A DNA stretch of 64,000 bases, from contig NZ_LDAS01000001.1 in NCBI RefSeq assembly GCF_001020565.1, forward strand, positions 3,659,502 through 3,723,501, given 5' to 3'. Both the position numbers and the translations under genes were made by a program. The stretch is from Maribacter thermophilus. GTDB lineage: Bacteria; Bacteroidota; Bacteroidia; Flavobacteriales; Flavobacteriaceae. Numbering within the stretch: the stretch's first letter is position 1; each line of letters begins with the position of its first letter. The notes under the pieces are model-generated. The model did no database searches, was not told the DNA's origin, and was given only the letters and a program-made list of their open reading frames with translations. Below are positions 24,459 to 32,176 of the stretch, one piece after another.

Positions 24459-24758
24459 ATGAAAAGTTCATTCAAAGAGATTATCGACTCGGATGTACCC
24501 GTTCTGGTAGATTTTTTTGCAGATTGGTGTGGTCCCTGTAAAATGTTGGCTCCTATTCTTAAACAAGTAAAGGACGATATGGGCGATGGTTTAAAGATCG
24601 TGAAGATAGATGTGGACAAAAATCAGCCATTGGCCAATAAATATAATGTAAGGGGAGTGCCCACCATGATGTTGTTTAAGAACGGAAAACAGCTTTGGAG
24701 GCAATCTGGAGTGTTACAAAAAAATGATATCTTGGCAGTTGTTAGGCAATTTGCTTAA
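24459..24758 (+). CDS. trxA: Thioredoxin
   Basis: A 99-residue single-domain thioredoxin, cytoplasmic. The redox site is WCGPCK with C24 and C27, preceded by PVLVDFFADW. The cis-proline is in RGVPTMMLFKNGK. It reduces protein disulfides using thioredoxin reductase. It is divergent from usp-3 and shares its dyad, so it is probably a stress-induced thioredoxin. Its stop codon lies in the stem of a terminator. It converges with usp-4. Confidence 0.95.
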   Translation: MKSSFKEIIDSDVPVLVDFFADWCGPCKMLAPILKQVKDDMGDGLKIVKIDVDKNQPLANKYNVRGVPTMMLFKNGKQLWRQSGVLQKNDILAVVRQFA

Positions 24759-24771
24759 CAACTGCCGGTTT
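24734..24771 (+). terminator. Terminator overlapping the end of trx
   Basis: GGCAGTTGTTA (24734-24744) pairs perfectly with TAACAACTGCC (24756-24766), followed by GGTTTTTA. The TAA stop is part of the stem. Confidence 0.85.
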
Positions 24772-24790
24772 TTATCTAACGTAGCAGTTT

Positions 24791-25630
24791 TTACTCATGT
24801 ACCACCAAGAAAGGAATTTTGGTGTGGTAGCTTATCTTTTCTACGGTCGGCCTAAAAAGAATTCGTTCTAAAAAGTTTAGGTTTTTGGCTACCATGACCA
24901 GCATATCCAAGTTTCTGCTTTCTGCGAAACACTGTACCGCGGCATCTATTTTTTTACCGGTGATCATATGAAAGGATTGCTCGGTATCTTTAAAATAATC
25001 GGCCAATATTTGTTTGTTCTTTTGTTGCTGTTCGCTAAGCTCTTCTCCCTTTATAGAAATATATAAGAACCTTAGACTAGATTTTTTAAGGGTTATAAGA
25101 TCACGGATGGTATCTAGTATCTTAACATTGTACCTTAGTTGAAAGTCGCTTGGGAAACCCACCTCTACGGGTCTGTGATAGGTGCTATTCTCGGGTACCG
25201 CCAAAACGGTGCAGGGCACTTTGGTGATAACATTACCGGTGTTGCTGCCTATGGAAACCGATTTAAGGCCAGAAGCACCCTTGGTACCCATAATAATGAG
25301 GTCTATCTTTCTTTCTTTGGCCTCTTTCTTTAAATGGTCGGTTAAAAAACCATAAAGGGCAACTGTCTCAAATTTATGTTTGGGGTTTAGGGGTAGTTGT
25401 TGAATTCTTTCTAAGAGCTCTTTTAGTTTACCGATACTCTCTTTTAATAATGAATCTTCCAATATTTCGGGTGAAATATACATAGGTGTTTCCCCACTGG
25501 CATTGGTATTCATTGAACTTACATGGACAATATGAAAAACACAATGTGTTTTTTCAAAAAATGAGATTCCGTAGAGCAATGCATTCCAGGCATTTTCCGA
25601 GAAATCTGTGGGGATCATAATATTTTTCAT
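24791..25630 (-). CDS. Universal stress protein, double Usp domain (Usp-4)
   Basis: A 279-residue two-domain Usp protein starting MKNIMIPTDFSENAWNALLY. The nucleotide loop in domain 1 reads GTKGASGLKSVSIGSN; domain 2 lacks it (AKNLNFLERILFRPTVEKI). It is the third gene of the usp-6/5/4 unit, 28 bp after usp-5, and converges on thioredoxin. Confidence 0.9.
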   Translation of the reverse strand: MKNIMIPTDFSENAWNALLYGISFFEKTHCVFHIVHVSSMNTNASGETPMYISPEILEDSLLKESIGKLKELLERIQQLPLNPKHKFETVALYGFLTDHLKKEAKERKIDLIIMGTKGASGLKSVSIGSNTGNVITKVPCTVLAVPENSTYHRPVEVGFPSDFQLRYNVKILDTIRDLITLKKSSLRFLYISIKGEELSEQQQKNKQILADYFKDTEQSFHMITGKKIDAAVQCFAESRNLDMLVMVAKNLNFLERILFRPTVEKISYHTKIPFLVVHE

Positions 25631-25658
25631 GACTTATCTATTGTTAGTTTGTGGGTGT

Positions 25659-26507
25659 TTAAATATGTTCTGGTAAAAACAACACGGGTATGTTGGAGTG
25701 AAAGGCTATTTTTTTAATAACCGGTTCTCCAATAACTTTTTGCCAGAAGGTATGATGATGCCTTATAATACTTAAGATACCATCGTCTATAGTATCTACA
25801 TAGGTATCCAAGGCGTTAGATATGCTTGTGGTAAACGGCACTTCTACAAATTCATGTTTCAGTCCTTTCAAGCGTTGTTCTAACACGCTTTTGTTTTTCT
25901 TTTGTATATCGTTCAGTGCAAAGGATACGGCAACATGGGCAATTTTGACATTGGCATCCCAAAGTTTCGCGAGGTCTGTTAAAGGTTGTAGGCCATGTTT
26001 TTCATACTGCTGCATAAAATCTGTAGCAAAGACGATATCTTTTAACCGTTGAAAATTATAGGCAGACGGTACCGTTAAAATAGGAATGTTCTTTACCGTT
26101 TTTATGGCTTTTACCGTATTGCTGCCCATAAAGACCTCTTTGGCCCCTGTAGCCCCTTGCGTGCCCATGATCAACAGGTCCATGTCTTTTTCTTGGGTCT
26201 CTTCTTCAATGGCTTCTGTTAACGTGGCCGCCTTAGAAACACTATTAACGCTATGGTTTGGGTTATGGTGGTTGGTTTCCAAGTAGTTTAAAACCTCTTG
26301 CATTTCTTGTTCTGAGTACTGCGAAAGCGAGTCGTAGATAACGCCCAATCTTTTTTGACTTTTATTGTCAAGAAGATTTAGCATAGACGGTTCGTAGGCA
26401 TGCAATATGGTGAATTCACATTTTTCGTTAGCGAAAAGTTTTAACGCCGTAAAAATGGCATTCCACGCGTTGTCTGAAAAGTCTGTTGTCAATAATATTT
26501 TTTTCAT
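25659..26507 (-). CDS. Universal stress protein, double Usp domain (Usp-5)
   Basis: A 282-residue two-domain Usp protein starting at the ATG at 26507 (MKKILLTTDFSDNAWNAIFT). The frame upstream of this Met does not belong to the family. Domain 1 has the loop GTQGATGAKEVFMGSN; domain 2 is degenerate (HHHTFWQKVIGEPVIKKI). It lies 19 bp after usp-6 and 28 bp before usp-4, in one unit. Confidence 0.9.
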   Translation of the reverse strand: MKKILLTTDFSDNAWNAIFTALKLFANEKCEFTILHAYEPSMLNLLDNKSQKRLGVIYDSLSQYSEQEMQEVLNYLETNHHNPNHSVNSVSKAATLTEAIEEETQEKDMDLLIMGTQGATGAKEVFMGSNTVKAIKTVKNIPILTVPSAYNFQRLKDIVFATDFMQQYEKHGLQPLTDLAKLWDANVKIAHVAVSFALNDIQKKNKSVLEQRLKGLKHEFVEVPFTTSISNALDTYVDTIDDGILSIIRHHHTFWQKVIGEPVIKKIAFHSNIPVLFLPEHI

Positions 26508-26526
26508 AGTACGTACCTTTTTTAAG

Positions 26527-27372
26527 TTAGCGGGGCAAGTTTTGCAAAACCAAAAATGGAATAGGGGTATACAATGCAATTTGATCTACCGTAGAACGGT
26601 ATAACATATCCTCTAGAAAAGAATGTCGAGAATTTACCATGGTTAAAAGGTCCATATTGTTTTGGTCCATATAGTCCATGATCGCCTCGGCCCTGTTCTT
26701 TACCGAGGTTCTTTTAGAGTGTATCATGGCATTGGGCAGTGAAGCTTCTAAAAATTTTTTGTTGTCCGATTGCCTGTGGCTCAAATCCTCGAAGTCTGAA
26801 ATATATAAAGTGTGTATTTCAGATTTGTAACGGGCGGCCAGGGTATCAAGAAGTTTTAGCTCTCTACGTTTGTAGGGGACCATATAATCTGTTGGAAACA
26901 ATATTTTTTTTGGCGGGTTGTAAGCGTACTGGTCGGGTACCGCCAGTACTGGGCAGTTTACATACTTAAATACCTGTATCGTATGGCTACCGAAAGTTAC
27001 CGTTTTATCTGCCGTTTTTCCTTTGGTGCCCATTATGGTAAGATCTATGTTTTTGAGGTTAACAAAAGCATTGACCCCATCTACCAAAGAATCAAAAGTG
27101 GCTACGGATTCGTAGTGGTGCCTAGGGTTGTGCCTTTTCTCTTTTTGTTCGGTGATGATCTCGTCCAAAAGTTTTTTAGAATTAAGGGCAATGGCTTTCT
27201 TCTGTTTGTCAAAAAAAGAATCTTCAACATTATGGGTTACTTCATAAACTTCATCCGCATAGGTGTGCAAAAAGTAAAAGTTCGCACGCTCACATTTAAA
27301 GAGGTCGAGCGCATACGAAATCGCATGGGCCGCATTACTGGAAAAGTCGGTAGGGATCAGTAAATTTTTCAT
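26527..27372 (-). CDS. Universal stress protein, double Usp domain (Usp-6)
   Basis: A 281-residue two-domain Usp protein, first in the usp-6/5/4 unit. Domain 1 contains GTKGKTADKTVTFGSH, which keeps the three glycines of the ATP motif but changes the loop interior. Domain 2 has no such loop (NSRHSFLEDMLYRSTVDQI). A dyad and -7 element lie 54 bp upstream of its ATG, and the response-regulator gene is next upstream on the same strand. Confidence 0.9.
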   Translation of the reverse strand: MKNLLIPTDFSSNAAHAISYALDLFKCERANFYFLHTYADEVYEVTHNVEDSFFDKQKKAIALNSKKLLDEIITEQKEKRHNPRHHYESVATFDSLVDGVNAFVNLKNIDLTIMGTKGKTADKTVTFGSHTIQVFKYVNCPVLAVPDQYAYNPPKKILFPTDYMVPYKRRELKLLDTLAARYKSEIHTLYISDFEDLSHRQSDNKKFLEASLPNAMIHSKRTSVKNRAEAIMDYMDQNNMDLLTMVNSRHSFLEDMLYRSTVDQIALYTPIPFLVLQNLPR

Positions 27373-27394
27373 TGATTTTCTTTTAATGATGCCC

Positions 27395-27437
27395 TAAAAA
27401 TATAGGAGGGCCTAAAGAAAACCTATGATATTTGTCA
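27395..27437 (-). promoter_or_regulatory. Crp/Fnr-type dyad and -7 element upstream of usp-6
   Basis: TGAT-ATTT-GTCA at 27426-27437. TATTTTTA on the minus strand (27402-27395) is centred 33 bp from the dyad centre. Same arrangement as usp-1 and usp-3. Confidence 0.7.
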
Positions 27438-27476
27438 TGGTGGACAAATCTGGTTAAATGATTAAGAAGTAATAAG

Positions 27477-28526
27477 TTATGTTATGTTTTGAAGTTCTTT
27501 CAGTTTAAGTATGCGAATGTTTCTACCTTCGATGGCGATGAGCCCTTCCTTTTTAAAACCGGACAGGGTTCTAATAAGGCTTTCTGGGGCAATACCGGCC
27601 ACACTGGCAAGGTCGCTTCTAGATATTTTAATGGCGTCATCTGCGCTCTTGTTCATTATTTGGGCAAATTGTAATAATGTCTGGGCCGTTTTTTTCCGTA
27701 CAGAACTATAGGCCATTTGTAGAAGCTGTTGTTTTATCTCGGTGATATTGCCCGAAAGAAGTTCCATTAGTTCTAAAGAGATCGAACTGTTTTTTTCTAA
27801 GATCCCCATTAGTTCGTCTTTAGAGATAGCGGCAAGTTCCACATTTTCTAGGGCACTGGCAGATTCTTTATAAGGGGTATTGTGCATAAATGAAGTAAAA
27901 CCTAAAAAATCATCTGCCCGGTGTAGCGATGTAATTAGCTCTTTGCCTTCGGGGTCTACGGTATGACATTTTACGGTGCCGCGGGTAATCAGGTAAACCG
28001 TATGTGATCTAGACCCTTCTTCATATATGGTATCGCCCTGTTCAAATTCCAAAATCTCGCCATTATCGTCAAAATAATTTTTGAGCTGGTTTAGGTCTCG
28101 TAATTCATAGGTGTCTTCGTCTTTTGTTTCCTTGGCTCCATTCTTTTGAAGCAGTGCCGCTTTTGCCAACCTACTTTCTACTGCGCTGATCAGGTCCTCT
28201 TCTTCAAAAGGTTTGGTAAGGTAGTCGTCCGCACCAAGATCCATTCCTTTTCGGATGCTTTTGTGTTCTGTAATGGCAGAAAGAAAAATAAAAGGTATAT
28301 GCTGTGTACTACTATCCGAAGATAAATCTTCTAAAACACCGTACCCGTCCACTTCCGGCATCATAATATCGCAAATAATAAGGTCTGGCAAATGCTCTTT
28401 GGCAGCGGTAATACCGGCTTTGCCATTGGGGGCGGTAAGTACGGTATAATCTGAAAGTTCTAAAAGTTCTGCCGTGTTTTCTCTGAGAACCCTGTCATCT
28501 TCGATCAGTAAAAGTTTCTTCATCAT
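27477..28526 (-). CDS. Response regulator with REC, cyclic-nucleotide-like and Crp/Fnr HTH domains
   Basis: A 349-residue fusion. The REC domain (3-125) has acidic residues E9/D10/D11, phospho-acceptor D53 (ICDIMMPEVDG) and K105 (LTKPF). A cNMP-binding-like domain follows (about 140-245: QGDTIYEEGSRSHTVYLI). A Crp/Fnr winged helix ends it, with recognition helix PESLIRTLSGFKKEG (E315, R319). The E..R spacing matches that used by Crp and Fnr to read TGA half-sites. It overlaps the kinase gene by 32 nt. It is the best candidate for binding the local TGAY-N4-RTCA dyads. Confidence 0.9.
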   Translation of the reverse strand: MMKKLLLIEDDRVLRENTAELLELSDYTVLTAPNGKAGITAAKEHLPDLIICDIMMPEVDGYGVLEDLSSDSSTQHIPFIFLSAITEHKSIRKGMDLGADDYLTKPFEEEDLISAVESRLAKAALLQKNGAKETKDEDTYELRDLNQLKNYFDDNGEILEFEQGDTIYEEGSRSHTVYLITRGTVKCHTVDPEGKELITSLHRADDFLGFTSFMHNTPYKESASALENVELAAISKDELMGILEKNSSISLELMELLSGNITEIKQQLLQMAYSSVRKKTAQTLLQFAQIMNKSADDAIKISRSDLASVAGIAPESLIRTLSGFKKEGLIAIEGRNIRILKLKELQNIT

Positions 28527-29676
28527 CTTTTGGTTTCTTGGTTTCTTGGTTTTTGGGAATACGGATCGTAAAGGTAGAACCTACATTTTCTTCGCTTTCA
28601 AAATAAAGACTTGCCCCCAGATTTTCCAAATGTTGTTTTGCAATATTTAGGCCTATACCAGTACCTTGGCTCAATAAGGCATTCTCGGCCCGGAAATAAC
28701 GGTCAAAAATATGCTTTTGTTGAGATTTAGGAATACCTATACCTTGATCTATAACCTCTAGGTAAATATACTCCGCTTCTCTTCTAAAGATAATTTTGAT
28801 CGTTGTCTGTTCAGGGGAATATTTTATGGCGTTGTTTATTAAGTTGGATAGCGCCAGGCCCAATATTTTTTCGTCGAACGTAATTTGTACTTCATCAATA
28901 TTATCGGGGTATTGAATATGTTGCTCTGTCTTTAGCAACATATTGGCATCGTATATGACCTCGTTGATCAATTTGCTCAACGCAAACTTTTCTATGTTGT
29001 AATTTACTTTACCCGAATCTAATCGTTCTACAGAAAGAAAATCGCTTAATATGGTATTTAGTTGGCGAACTTTAGACTTTATGGTAGCAATGTGCTTGTC
29101 CCGTTTTTCTTGCTGTTCGGTTTTTGTGTATTTGGACAAAAGGGTTATAGAAGTAAGAATACCGCTAAGGGGCGTTTTAAATTCGTGCGACACCAATGAT
29201 AAAAACCTTGTTTTAAGTTCATTGAGTTCTTTTTCTTTAATGAGGGCCTCTGTTAATTGTTTGGTACGTTCCTGTACGGTCTGTTCCAGTTTTAGGGTGT
29301 AATTTTTTCTTTCGGTAATGTCGGTTACCAAGGCCAGCACATAAGTGTCACCATAAATTTTAAAAGGGTTAAGACCGGCTTCTACCGGAAATTCTTCCCC
29401 GTTTTTACGAAGACCGTTCAGATCCATACCCTGGCCCATTCGTCTTTTTTTGCCTTTATCTATAAAATTTGAAACATGGCTCGTATGTTGACTATGATAC
29501 CGGGTAGGGATGATCACGTTCAATGATTTGCCTATAAGCTCATCTTTTTCGTATCCAAAAAGCTGCTCTGCAGAAGTATTGGTGGCCACGATTATTTGTT
29601 TGGTATTCACCACAATAATACCCTCCGAAATACCTTCGGCCAAAATATTGAATATATCACTGTTTTTTTGAAACAT
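28495..29676 (-). CDS. PAS-domain histidine kinase
   Basis: A 393-residue sensor kinase without membrane helices. It has a PAS domain (about 8-125: ILAEGISEGIIVVN to ALVTDITERK), a linking coiled coil, HisKA with phospho-acceptor H164 (SLVSHEFKTPLSGI) and HATPase with NLINNAIKYSPE, DQGIGIP and GTGIGLNIAK. It is presumably soluble and senses an internal signal. I use the Met at 29676; Mets at 29682 and 29715 are possible, but the last would overlap the dyad at 29703. It is followed by the REC-Crp gene with a 32-nt overlap, so the two form a two-component pair. Confidence 0.88.
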   Translation of the reverse strand: MFQKNSDIFNILAEGISEGIIVVNTKQIIVATNTSAEQLFGYEKDELIGKSLNVIIPTRYHSQHTSHVSNFIDKGKKRRMGQGMDLNGLRKNGEEFPVEAGLNPFKIYGDTYVLALVTDITERKNYTLKLEQTVQERTKQLTEALIKEKELNELKTRFLSLVSHEFKTPLSGILTSITLLSKYTKTEQQEKRDKHIATIKSKVRQLNTILSDFLSVERLDSGKVNYNIEKFALSKLINEVIYDANMLLKTEQHIQYPDNIDEVQITFDEKILGLALSNLINNAIKYSPEQTTIKIIFRREAEYIYLEVIDQGIGIPKSQQKHIFDRYFRAENALLSQGTGIGLNIAKQHLENLGASLYFESEENVGSTFTIRIPKNQETKKPKDDEETFTDRR

Positions 29677-29702
29677 TGGCATTCTACAAGATAATATTAA
29701 AC

Positions 29703-29745
29703 TGATACTTATCATAGTAAAGTAAGAATTATCATGTTATTTTTC
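29703..29745 (+). promoter_or_regulatory. Crp/Fnr-type dyad and -7 element upstream of the TerB-like gene
   Basis: TGAT-ACTT-ATCA at 29703-29714. TATTTTTC (29738-29745) is centred exactly 33 bp downstream. The ATG of the TerB-like gene is 60 bp beyond the dyad. No matching element is seen in the kinase direction. Confidence 0.65.
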
Positions 29746-29773
29746 CCATCAAGTAACCCATAAATTTAATGTT

Positions 29774-30175
29774 ATGATGAATTCGGAAAATACGGGTATA
29801 GCCTTGTATGAAAACCTGGGCAAACTTTTTTATGCCGTCGCAAGTATAGATGGCAACGTGCATACCAAAGAAATAGAGCATTTGAGGTCTTTTATACGTA
29901 GTTATTGGTTGGATATAGATGAGATAGAAGATGAATTTGGCACCGATGCCGCCTTTTTGATAGAGACCGCCTTTGATTGGTTGTTCGCCAATGAGATAGA
30001 TGCAGATGAGTGCTATGACGAGTTTGTGGAGTTTTATGAAGAACACAAAGATAAATTTACACCCGAAATAAAGCGTTTAGTGATGGATACGGGCAATGCC
30101 ATGGCAAATGCCTTTGCGGGCAAGAACAAATCGGAACTGATATTATTGGCAAAGATCGAAATACTGTTCAGGTAG
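29774..30175 (+). CDS. TerB-like helical protein
   Basis: A 133-residue acidic, all-helical protein. LFYAVASIDGNVHTKEIEHL is the usual TerB-type metal-binding turn (A.IDG.V...E). It resembles the TerB/DjlA-N superfamily; tellurite resistance itself is not implied. Cytoplasmic. Divergent from the PAS kinase, with its own dyad and -7 element. Confidence 0.75.
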   Translation: MMNSENTGIALYENLGKLFYAVASIDGNVHTKEIEHLRSFIRSYWLDIDEIEDEFGTDAAFLIETAFDWLFANEIDADECYDEFVEFYEEHKDKFTPEIKRLVMDTGNAMANAFAGKNKSELILLAKIEILFR

Positions 30176-30194
30176 ATCAAAAAATAATGAAGGC

Positions 30195-30237
30195 TGATAA
30201 AGGTCATAGTATTCTCAATAGCAACAAATTACATTAG
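30195..30237 (+). promoter_or_regulatory. Crp/Fnr-type dyad and -7 element upstream of the WG-repeat gene
   Basis: TGAT-AAAG-GTCA at 30195-30206. TACATTAG (30230-30237) is centred 33 bp downstream. The ATG lies 57 bp after the dyad. Confidence 0.65.
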
Positions 30238-30262
30238 TGGACACTTTAAAAAAAAATGAATC

Positions 30263-30904
30263 ATGAAAAATAGCAGAAAATTATGGGGGCTGATAGTGCT
30301 TATGTTCACTACTGCCTTATCCGCTCAAACAATTGGTAATATTGACGAGATCGCTCCTTTTAGCGAGGGCTTGGCCGCTGTGCGGCAAGGGGAGCAATGG
30401 GGGTTTATAAATGATCAAGGTACATTGGTCATCGATTTTAGGGACGATATTTATTGGAACAAAAATGCAGACCTATCAAAAGAAGATGTCGCTGCGGTCA
30501 AATATCCTGTCTTTAACGAAGGACTTTGCATGATAGTGAAAAAGGTAGAGGATGGGGTGCCCGTATTCGGCTTTATAAACAACAAGGGAGAGACCGTCAT
30601 AGAACCCCAATTTTTAAATATTTATCCGTTTGAGAACGGGGTTACAACCGGGGTGTTGTTCGATAAGACCTTTAGGGGCGAAAATGAGTTTAAGTTAAAG
30701 ATCTATGACTATAAATTCTTTGATGTCATGGTAAACACCCAAGGTGAAATAACCGATTATTTCGAAAAAAGAGACCATATTCAAATGACCGTAAAAAGGT
30801 ATAAAATGCCAGATATAGGGGCAAAAATATTGAATAAGGGGTTAGTGGCCATACACAAACAAGATAAAGGTTGGGAGATACGTAAGTTGGATACCAAAAA
30901 TTAA
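30263..30904 (+). CDS. WG-repeat exported protein
   Basis: A 213-residue secreted or periplasmic protein. The signal peptide is about MKNSRKLWGLIVLMFTTALS, ending in AQ. WG repeats follow: EGLAAVRQGEQWGFINDQG, and a second unit ending VFGFINNKGETVIEPQF. The C-terminal half is less repetitive. Function of WG proteins is generally unknown. It follows the TerB-like gene in the same direction but has its own dyad, and a terminator lies downstream. Confidence 0.78.
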   Translation: MKNSRKLWGLIVLMFTTALSAQTIGNIDEIAPFSEGLAAVRQGEQWGFINDQGTLVIDFRDDIYWNKNADLSKEDVAAVKYPVFNEGLCMIVKKVEDGVPVFGFINNKGETVIEPQFLNIYPFENGVTTGVLFDKTFRGENEFKLKIYDYKFFDVMVNTQGEITDYFEKRDHIQMTVKRYKMPDIGAKILNKGLVAIHKQDKGWEIRKLDTKN

Positions 30905-30964
30905 AAAAGTAAGAGGGTGTTGGGCGTGGCCCCAAGATAATCTGGTATTATGTTCTTTTTTAAG

Positions 30965-31000
30965 AGCAGGTCTGCTGTAGTATGTAGGCCTGCTTTTTTT
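30965..31000 (+). terminator. Terminator of the WG-repeat gene
   Basis: AGCAGGTCTGC (30965-30975) pairs with GTAGGCCTGCT (30984-30994, two G-T pairs), followed by a long T-run. Confidence 0.85.
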
Positions 31001-31179
31001 GTTTTAAAAAGACAGGTGTCAACTATTTTTTTCGCTATAAAATATAAAGGGAAGCATATATTTTAACAGGGGGAACGTACAGTGTATGTTTTGGGTCCTG
31101 TACTGAGTTTTTTTATTATGTTTTTTCTTACTTTTAAAGAGGTTTTAAGACACATTGTGGAACAATAAACGTTTTGACT

Positions 31180-31440
31180 ATGTGGAACAAGTCTTTTATT
31201 TCTAGCTGTATTTACAAAACAAAACAAGGTAAGGTACATTTGAAAGTCAATGAACTCGGATATAAAATAATCATTTTTCTTTTTCTGGTTCCATTCATTG
31301 CAAATACTCAAGAAACTATTAATGTAGGATTGGTTGATAATAATGAAATGGCATATAAGCATTGTGTTTCGCCGGAACAGTTTTATTGTTTAATAAAATT
31401 AGAAGACCGTCAAAAAGGAACGACGGTCTTCTTTTTCTAA
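31180..31440 (+). CDS. Possible small exported peptide or gene remnant
   Basis: An 86-residue frame. Residues from KVNELGYKIIIFLFLVPFIA onward look like a signal peptide followed by NTQE, as in many flavobacterial exported proteins, but the mature part is short. The last part of the frame (31401-31440) is a strong terminator hairpin read as protein. The true gene, if any, may start at the TTG at 31240 or be a truncated remnant. Confidence 0.3.
   Translation: MWNKSFISSCIYKTKQGKVHLKVNELGYKIIIFLFLVPFIANTQETINVGLVDNNEMAYKHCVSPEQFYCLIKLEDRQKGTTVFFF
31401..31437 (+). terminator. Strong terminator upstream of the GLPGLI gene
   Basis: AGAAGACCGTC (31401-31411) pairs perfectly with GACGGTCTTCT (31422-31432) over a 10-nt loop, followed by T-rich sequence. 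It lies just before the GLPGLI gene, so it would end a transcript from upstream. Confidence 0.85.
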
Positions 31441-31451
31441 GTAAAGCGTAA

Positions 31452-32156
31452 ATGATAATGATAAAAAACACTACTTTATTTATTTTTCTTGTAATAACAT
31501 GGTTTGCATATTCTCAAGAAGGGGTGGTAGAGTACCATTCTATATATTATGATGTAGCCACTATAAAAAAGGACAAGGATTTTGCCAGAAAATTGGCACT
31601 TGAAATAAATGACATGAAATATGTATTGCGGTATAATACGAAAGAATCTTTTTTTGAGGAACTGCCCCATGCCCCCCATGATGAGTTTATGGCCAAAATA
31701 GCATCTGGAATTGCCTTTTCGGACAGATCATGGTACCAAGATGCGAAAAAGAACACAGCTTACAGAAACAAAAAAATAAAGGACTCTATGTATATAGTCT
31801 CCTTTAACGATAGAATGAACGGGTGGACACTACATAACGAGACCAAGAGCATAGGTGGTTATACCTGTTACAAAGCCACGCAACACCACGTGCAATATTA
31901 TACCGAAAACGAGTTTACTATAGAGGCTTGGTACACTCCAGAAATACCTGTGCCTTATGGGCCGTCGGGGTTTGGAGGTCTTCCCGGGCTTATTCTGCAA
32001 TTAGAGCGTAGTCATATTATCATTGTTGCGGATAAGGTAACCCTAAATCCTGCAAAAGGCATTAAGCCAATAGAAAAGATAAAGCCGGGTAGGGTAATTA
32101 CCACCGATGAAAAACATATTTTAATGAGAAGAGCAAGAAAGGTAACCGAAGATTAA
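31452..32156 (+). CDS. GLPGLI family protein
   Basis: A 234-residue exported protein with a signal peptide ending FAYSQ and the family motif GGLPGL at 175-180 (GPSGFGGLPGLILQLE). Family members are found in Bacteroidota beside TonB-dependent receptors, and this one is 20 bp before such a gene. The function is unknown; it may be a periplasmic partner of the receptor. Two starts are possible (31452 or 31458, MIMIK). Confidence 0.88.
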   Translation: MIMIKNTTLFIFLVITWFAYSQEGVVEYHSIYYDVATIKKDKDFARKLALEINDMKYVLRYNTKESFFEELPHAPHDEFMAKIASGIAFSDRSWYQDAKKNTAYRNKKIKDSMYIVSFNDRMNGWTLHNETKSIGGYTCYKATQHHVQYYTENEFTIEAWYTPEIPVPYGPSGFGGLPGLILQLERSHIIIVADKVTLNPAKGIKPIEKIKPGRVITTDEKHILMRRARKVTED

Positions 32157-32176
32157 TAATACGCTATCGTTATTAG

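Larger units (their letters stand above)
30905..31451. other. Intergenic region with two terminators and a doubtful small gene
   Basis: About 550 bp between the WG-repeat gene and the GLPGLI gene. It holds two strong hairpins (30965 and 31401), a possible small exported peptide frame (31180) and a direct repeat TGTGGAACAA (31156 and 31181). Confidence 0.7.
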
